Assembly (NCBI GenBank): GCA_026120185.1
Contig: JANUWF010001217.1
Span: 2,340,001 to 2,404,000, forward strand
Direction: 5' to 3'
Source of the DNA: Voacanga thouarsii
Taxonomy: Eukaryota > Streptophyta > Magnoliopsida > Gentianales > Apocynaceae
DNA length: 64,000 bases
The translations under genes and the position numbers were made by a program. Shown here piece by piece: positions 62,476 through 64,000 of the stretch. The notes beneath the pieces are model-generated. The model was not told the origin of the DNA, searched no databases, and worked only from the letters and a program-made list of their open reading frames with translations. The first letter of the stretch is position 1; each line of letters begins with the position of its first letter.

Positions 62476-63939
62476 AAAATAATGAGGGTTGTACTGTTTA
62501 GAGGAGGACTTGGCACTTCGGGTGCTTGGCTTGACCCCTAAAAGGAGTTCTCGGGGACACAGCATTTTGGCTCAGATAGTCTCTTGGGAGCTTTTCGGTG
62601 CATCGGCAAGCTTCGTCAGCTAGAGAGGGCCAGTCTCCCAAGTAGAGTAGGGAAAGAAGTAGGGCGCATTTTGGAAATGATTCTGATAAAGGTAGGATAT
62701 AATAGTATCGGCAGAAGACCTATTTACTAGAGTCCTCAATAGCTGATAACGTGTGGCCCGGTTGGCAGAGTTCGCGGAGTCCCCAGAGAAATTGTTGACG
62801 CCAAATTCGGGAATATACTAGTAGAGCCACAATTGCATGACTTAGAGGGGGCCACCAAGATTAGTCGGGTCACCCCCAGCCAATAGGATCGAGGTCATCT
62901 GGTTTATTAGCCGATAGACTAAGGTCAGCACCAGGGAGGCTAGATGGCAGCGCCTCTTCTTCCTCAACAAAGCTGATACGTAGTATCGGTACTCGTTGCT
63001 TATCCCCATCGAGTGGGAGTAGAGAATGTATTTGCAGAGCCACAGTCATAGAAAGGAGGATTGTTCTTGCTCTGAAGGAACGTTGCCTACACCTCTTTGG
63101 GCGGCCATGACATTACCATAGGAGGTAGTAGACTTGTCCAAGTGGGCTTCAACGGTGGACAAATTCTCATCGGGCAAGAATTTCATCTCTATTGCAGCAG
63201 AAGCCCAGAATAGTGCAGATGTCCAATATGGTCGGAGAGAACATACCATGGGGAAAAATGAACCTATTGATTGCTAGAGACTAGAACGGTAAAACAGCAG
63301 CGAAAAGATTGCGTTCAAGGGCATTTCAAAATCAAACATCATAGTGGCATTTCGGATGCCCCACTAATCCCAAAGGGCGCCATAAGTAGCGTAGCAACGA
63401 TCACACCACTTTCGGTATTTTTTTAGGGGATGCAGCCAATGGCAGAAAGAAAATGGCAGGCCAATCGTAGAAAAATCGTCTCAATTCAACAGAAGGATGA
63501 AACCCTTCGGATGGGCGAATTGTAAGTGATCAATGGTAACTTCCGTTGGCAGTAGTCCAGGACCCAAGGCGTATAGATTAGCGTCAGCTTGAATCAAAAC
63601 CATGGGGATATGATCAATCGGAGTGGCCATGGAGATTTAGAGGTCGTCAATCAAATGGAGTGCGGGGAATGCTGTTGGATTTCACAAGAAAGATAGAAGT
63701 CTGATCAACATAGAGATGTTTCAGGAGAAAGATTTCGTATTGATGAAGGAAGAGTAATGGGGACCACGGTTATTTAAAGAAAAGATTCAAAAGACTAGCC
63801 GTTCACAAGCTTCGAAGCCGAGGAGTCGAAAACCTTCTGCAACGATCAGGACGTTCCATTTCTGTCAGGAAAAGAACGACTATGACATTAAAAGAGGTAC
63901 GATTCCCACCACTTCACCTATTCGCACCATTAAAACAAC

Positions 63940-63957
63940 GGGACTGGAGGAGGCATG
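63940..63957 (+). other. Polypurine tract of the Tat element
   Basis: GGGACTGGAGGAGGCA immediately before the 3' LTR start. Purine-rich but with two interruptions, so only a fair match. Confidence 0.5.
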
Positions 63958-64000
63958 TGTTGACGTCAGCTTTAGTCGATCCGTTGTAATGATAACTTTG
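63958..64000 (+). repeat. 3' LTR of the Tat element, first 43 bases
   Basis: Begins TGTTGACGTCAGC and matches the start of the 5' LTR at 42713. The rest lies outside the window. Confidence 0.92.

Larger units (their letters stand above)
57338..63630 (-). pseudogene. Antisense ORF of the Tat element, plant-mobile-domain-like
   Basis: Read on the minus strand from an ATG at 63630 (MATPIDHIPMVLIQADANLY). Next come FFYDWPAIFFLPLAASP and MFSPTILDICTILGF, then, after removing a solo LTR, YNPHYFSRQFGFIQDIPTN and DVHTLVDRSL. A proline-rich linker and a predicted coiled coil (LREQEAFLQSQHQEASARLS, RIEGLEK) complete it. The N-terminal half resembles the plant mobile domain. Antisense ORFs at this place are known in Tat-lineage elements such as Grande and Retand. 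The function is unknown. Several frameshifts, stops and two solo LTRs show that this copy is dead. Confidence 0.72.
42713..64000 (+). mobile_element. Tat-lineage Ty3/Gypsy retrotransposon, runs off the window
   Basis: Order: 5' LTR, primer site, gag, protease, RT, RNase H, second RNase H, integrase, antisense ORF, polypurine-rich end, 3' LTR start. Two RNase H regions and an antisense ORF between integrase and the 3' LTR are known features of Tat/Ogre-type elements. All ORFs contain stops or frameshifts, so it is dead. Nested in it are an Athila-like element (48824-55666), a hAT MITE (56628-57329) and two solo LTRs (58365-59891, 60446-62475), which together account for more than half of its length. 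Confidence 0.93.

Overview
This window reads as nuclear DNA of a flowering plant, most likely a woody eudicot. It is AT-rich, its genes have many introns with GT-AG borders, its protein families are plant ones (an RKD-type RWP-RK factor, a golgin candidate, a gamma-clade RNA-dependent RNA polymerase), and more than half of it is transposable elements, many nested inside one another. No search could be run; family names rest on motifs and on recalled family features.

Layout. (1) 430-1687: a broken RKD (RWP-RK) gene. (2) 2929-4577: a truncated, damaged second copy of the promoter and first exons of the RNA-dependent RNA polymerase (RDR) gene found further right; a solo LTR with a perfect 5-bp target duplication sits in it. 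(3) 4578 to about 15885: a golgin candidate 1 (GC1-like) pseudogene joined directly to that RDR fragment. It has several stops and frameshifts, a 133-bp insertion inside one codon run, and a 5.5-kb stretch where its middle exons should be, filled instead with transposon debris (hAT, Copia). (4) 16084-23060: a very large imperfect inverted repeat (foldback element) whose arms were later hit by three hAT-type insertions, two of them with recognisable 8-bp target duplications. (5) 23102-27550: AT-rich intergenic DNA with microsatellites and a second copy of one hAT family. (6) 28049-42262: an apparently intact RDR gene of the RDR3/4/5 (gamma) clade. I can assemble 21 exons into one frame of 1,098 codons, with the clade-specific DFDGD catalytic motif. 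Its introns hold two MITE-like elements, a SINE and a miRNA-precursor-like hairpin. (7) 42713 to the window end: a Tat-lineage Ty3/Gypsy retrotransposon (5' LTR, tRNA-complementary primer site, gag, protease, RT, two RNase H regions, integrase, then a long antisense ORF, then the start of the 3' LTR). An internally deleted Athila-like element on the opposite strand is inserted in its integrase. A hAT MITE and two solo LTRs lie within or beside its antisense ORF, each with a target duplication.

The RDR gene is the only cellular gene here that looks functional. RDR enzymes copy RNA into double strands for silencing; RDR-gamma members lack a settled role, although the tomato Ty-1/Ty-3 resistance gene belongs to this clade. 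The neighbouring foldback would, if transcribed, give a long hairpin RNA, and an intron of the RDR gene contains a second short hairpin. A link between these is speculation. The strongest candidates for something new are the 159-nt in-frame insertion just after the RDR catalytic core, the intronic hairpin, the RDR/golgin junction, and the composite foldback with its 41-bp flanking direct repeats.
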